16,264 nt of DNA, taken from the NCBI GenBank assembly GCA_018658605.1, contig JABHUV010000048.1, positions 1 through 16,264 on the forward strand, in the 5' to 3' direction. Each line of letters begins with the position of its first letter. Position 1 is the stretch's first letter. This document shows positions 16,205 through 16,264 of this stretch, in pieces. The DNA comes from Planctomycetaceae bacterium. GTDB taxonomy: Bacteria; Planctomycetota; Planctomycetia; Pirellulales; Pirellulaceae. A model generated the notes under the pieces. The model was not told where the DNA came from. It saw nothing but the letters and a program-made list of their open reading frames with translations, and ran no database searches. Both the position numbers and the translations under genes were made by a program.

Positions 16205-16223
16205 CTGCACACTATTCTGCACA
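16205..16223. repeat. Short direct repeat CTGCACA, 12-bp period
   Basis: CTGCACA occurs at 16205-16211 and again at 16217-16223, about one helical turn apart and just upstream of the possible integrase start. Such spacing suits paired protein-binding sites, for example integrase arm sites or an operator, but two 7-bp copies are weak evidence alone. Confidence 0.3.
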
Positions 16224-16241
16224 ATTTTCGAGAAGGGATTT

Positions 16242-16264
16242 GTGGCCAGCGCGCTGTCGAAATC
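16242..16264 (+). CDS. Possible start of a tyrosine integrase, cut by right window edge
   Basis: Only about seven codons are visible. GTG 16242 is preceded by AAGGGA three bases upstream and reads (M)ASALSK. From memory, many planctomycete tyrosine recombinases start with MAS-x-SK-like residues, and a position just after a tRNA gene is typical for an integrase. The spacing of the ribosome site is short and the reading is too brief to prove anything. It could equally be non-coding sequence or another gene. Confidence 0.25.

Noticed and set aside
1..16264. CRISPR array, transposase or defence system
   Set aside because: No regularly spaced repeats, no DDE or HUH transposase motifs and no nuclease/helicase signatures were seen in any gene; the TPR periodicity at 10920-11640 is a protein repeat, not an array.

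Overview
The window looks like chromosome of a moderate-GC planctomycete, probably of the Pirellula group. This is an inference from gene content: a secreted DUF1080 protein, a LarA-like racemase beside a sialate-lyase-type aldolase, a giant polytopic membrane protein with a zinc-ribbon head, and a GAF-AAA+-Fis activator with a variant GAFTGA loop. No rRNA or other taxonomic marker is present. Coding density is high, and no CRISPR array or intact insertion sequence was seen.

Left arm (1-3764, all minus strand): four genes in one direction with short gaps. In transcription order they are an N-acetylneuraminate-lyase-type aldolase, a LarA-family (DUF2088) nickel-pincer racemase/epimerase homologue, a possible 24-codon ORF, a secreted DUF1080 glycoside-hydrolase-like protein, and a PdxA-family dehydrogenase cut by the left window edge. 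Together they suggest catabolism of a sugar or sugar acid: periplasmic hydrolysis, epimerisation, retro-aldol cleavage and oxidative decarboxylation. The substrate is unknown.

Centre (3889-10281, minus): one 2130-codon gene for a membrane protein with about 56 membrane segments, an N-terminal CxxC/CxxC zinc ribbon and a proline-rich linker. Its function is unknown. Across a 401-bp non-coding region lies a divergent gene (10683-11681, plus) for a probable exported or lipoprotein seven-TPR protein.

Right arm: an RND/MMPL-type transporter (11712-13949, minus) converges on the TPR gene and is divergent from a GAF-AAA+-Fis sigma-54-type activator (14060-15925, plus). A tRNA-Lys(CUU) gene follows at 16010-16082. 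The last 180 bp hold nested inverted repeats, a 12-bp-period direct repeat and a possible GTG start resembling planctomycete tyrosine integrases, so the right edge may be the junction of an integrated element at the tRNA 3' end.
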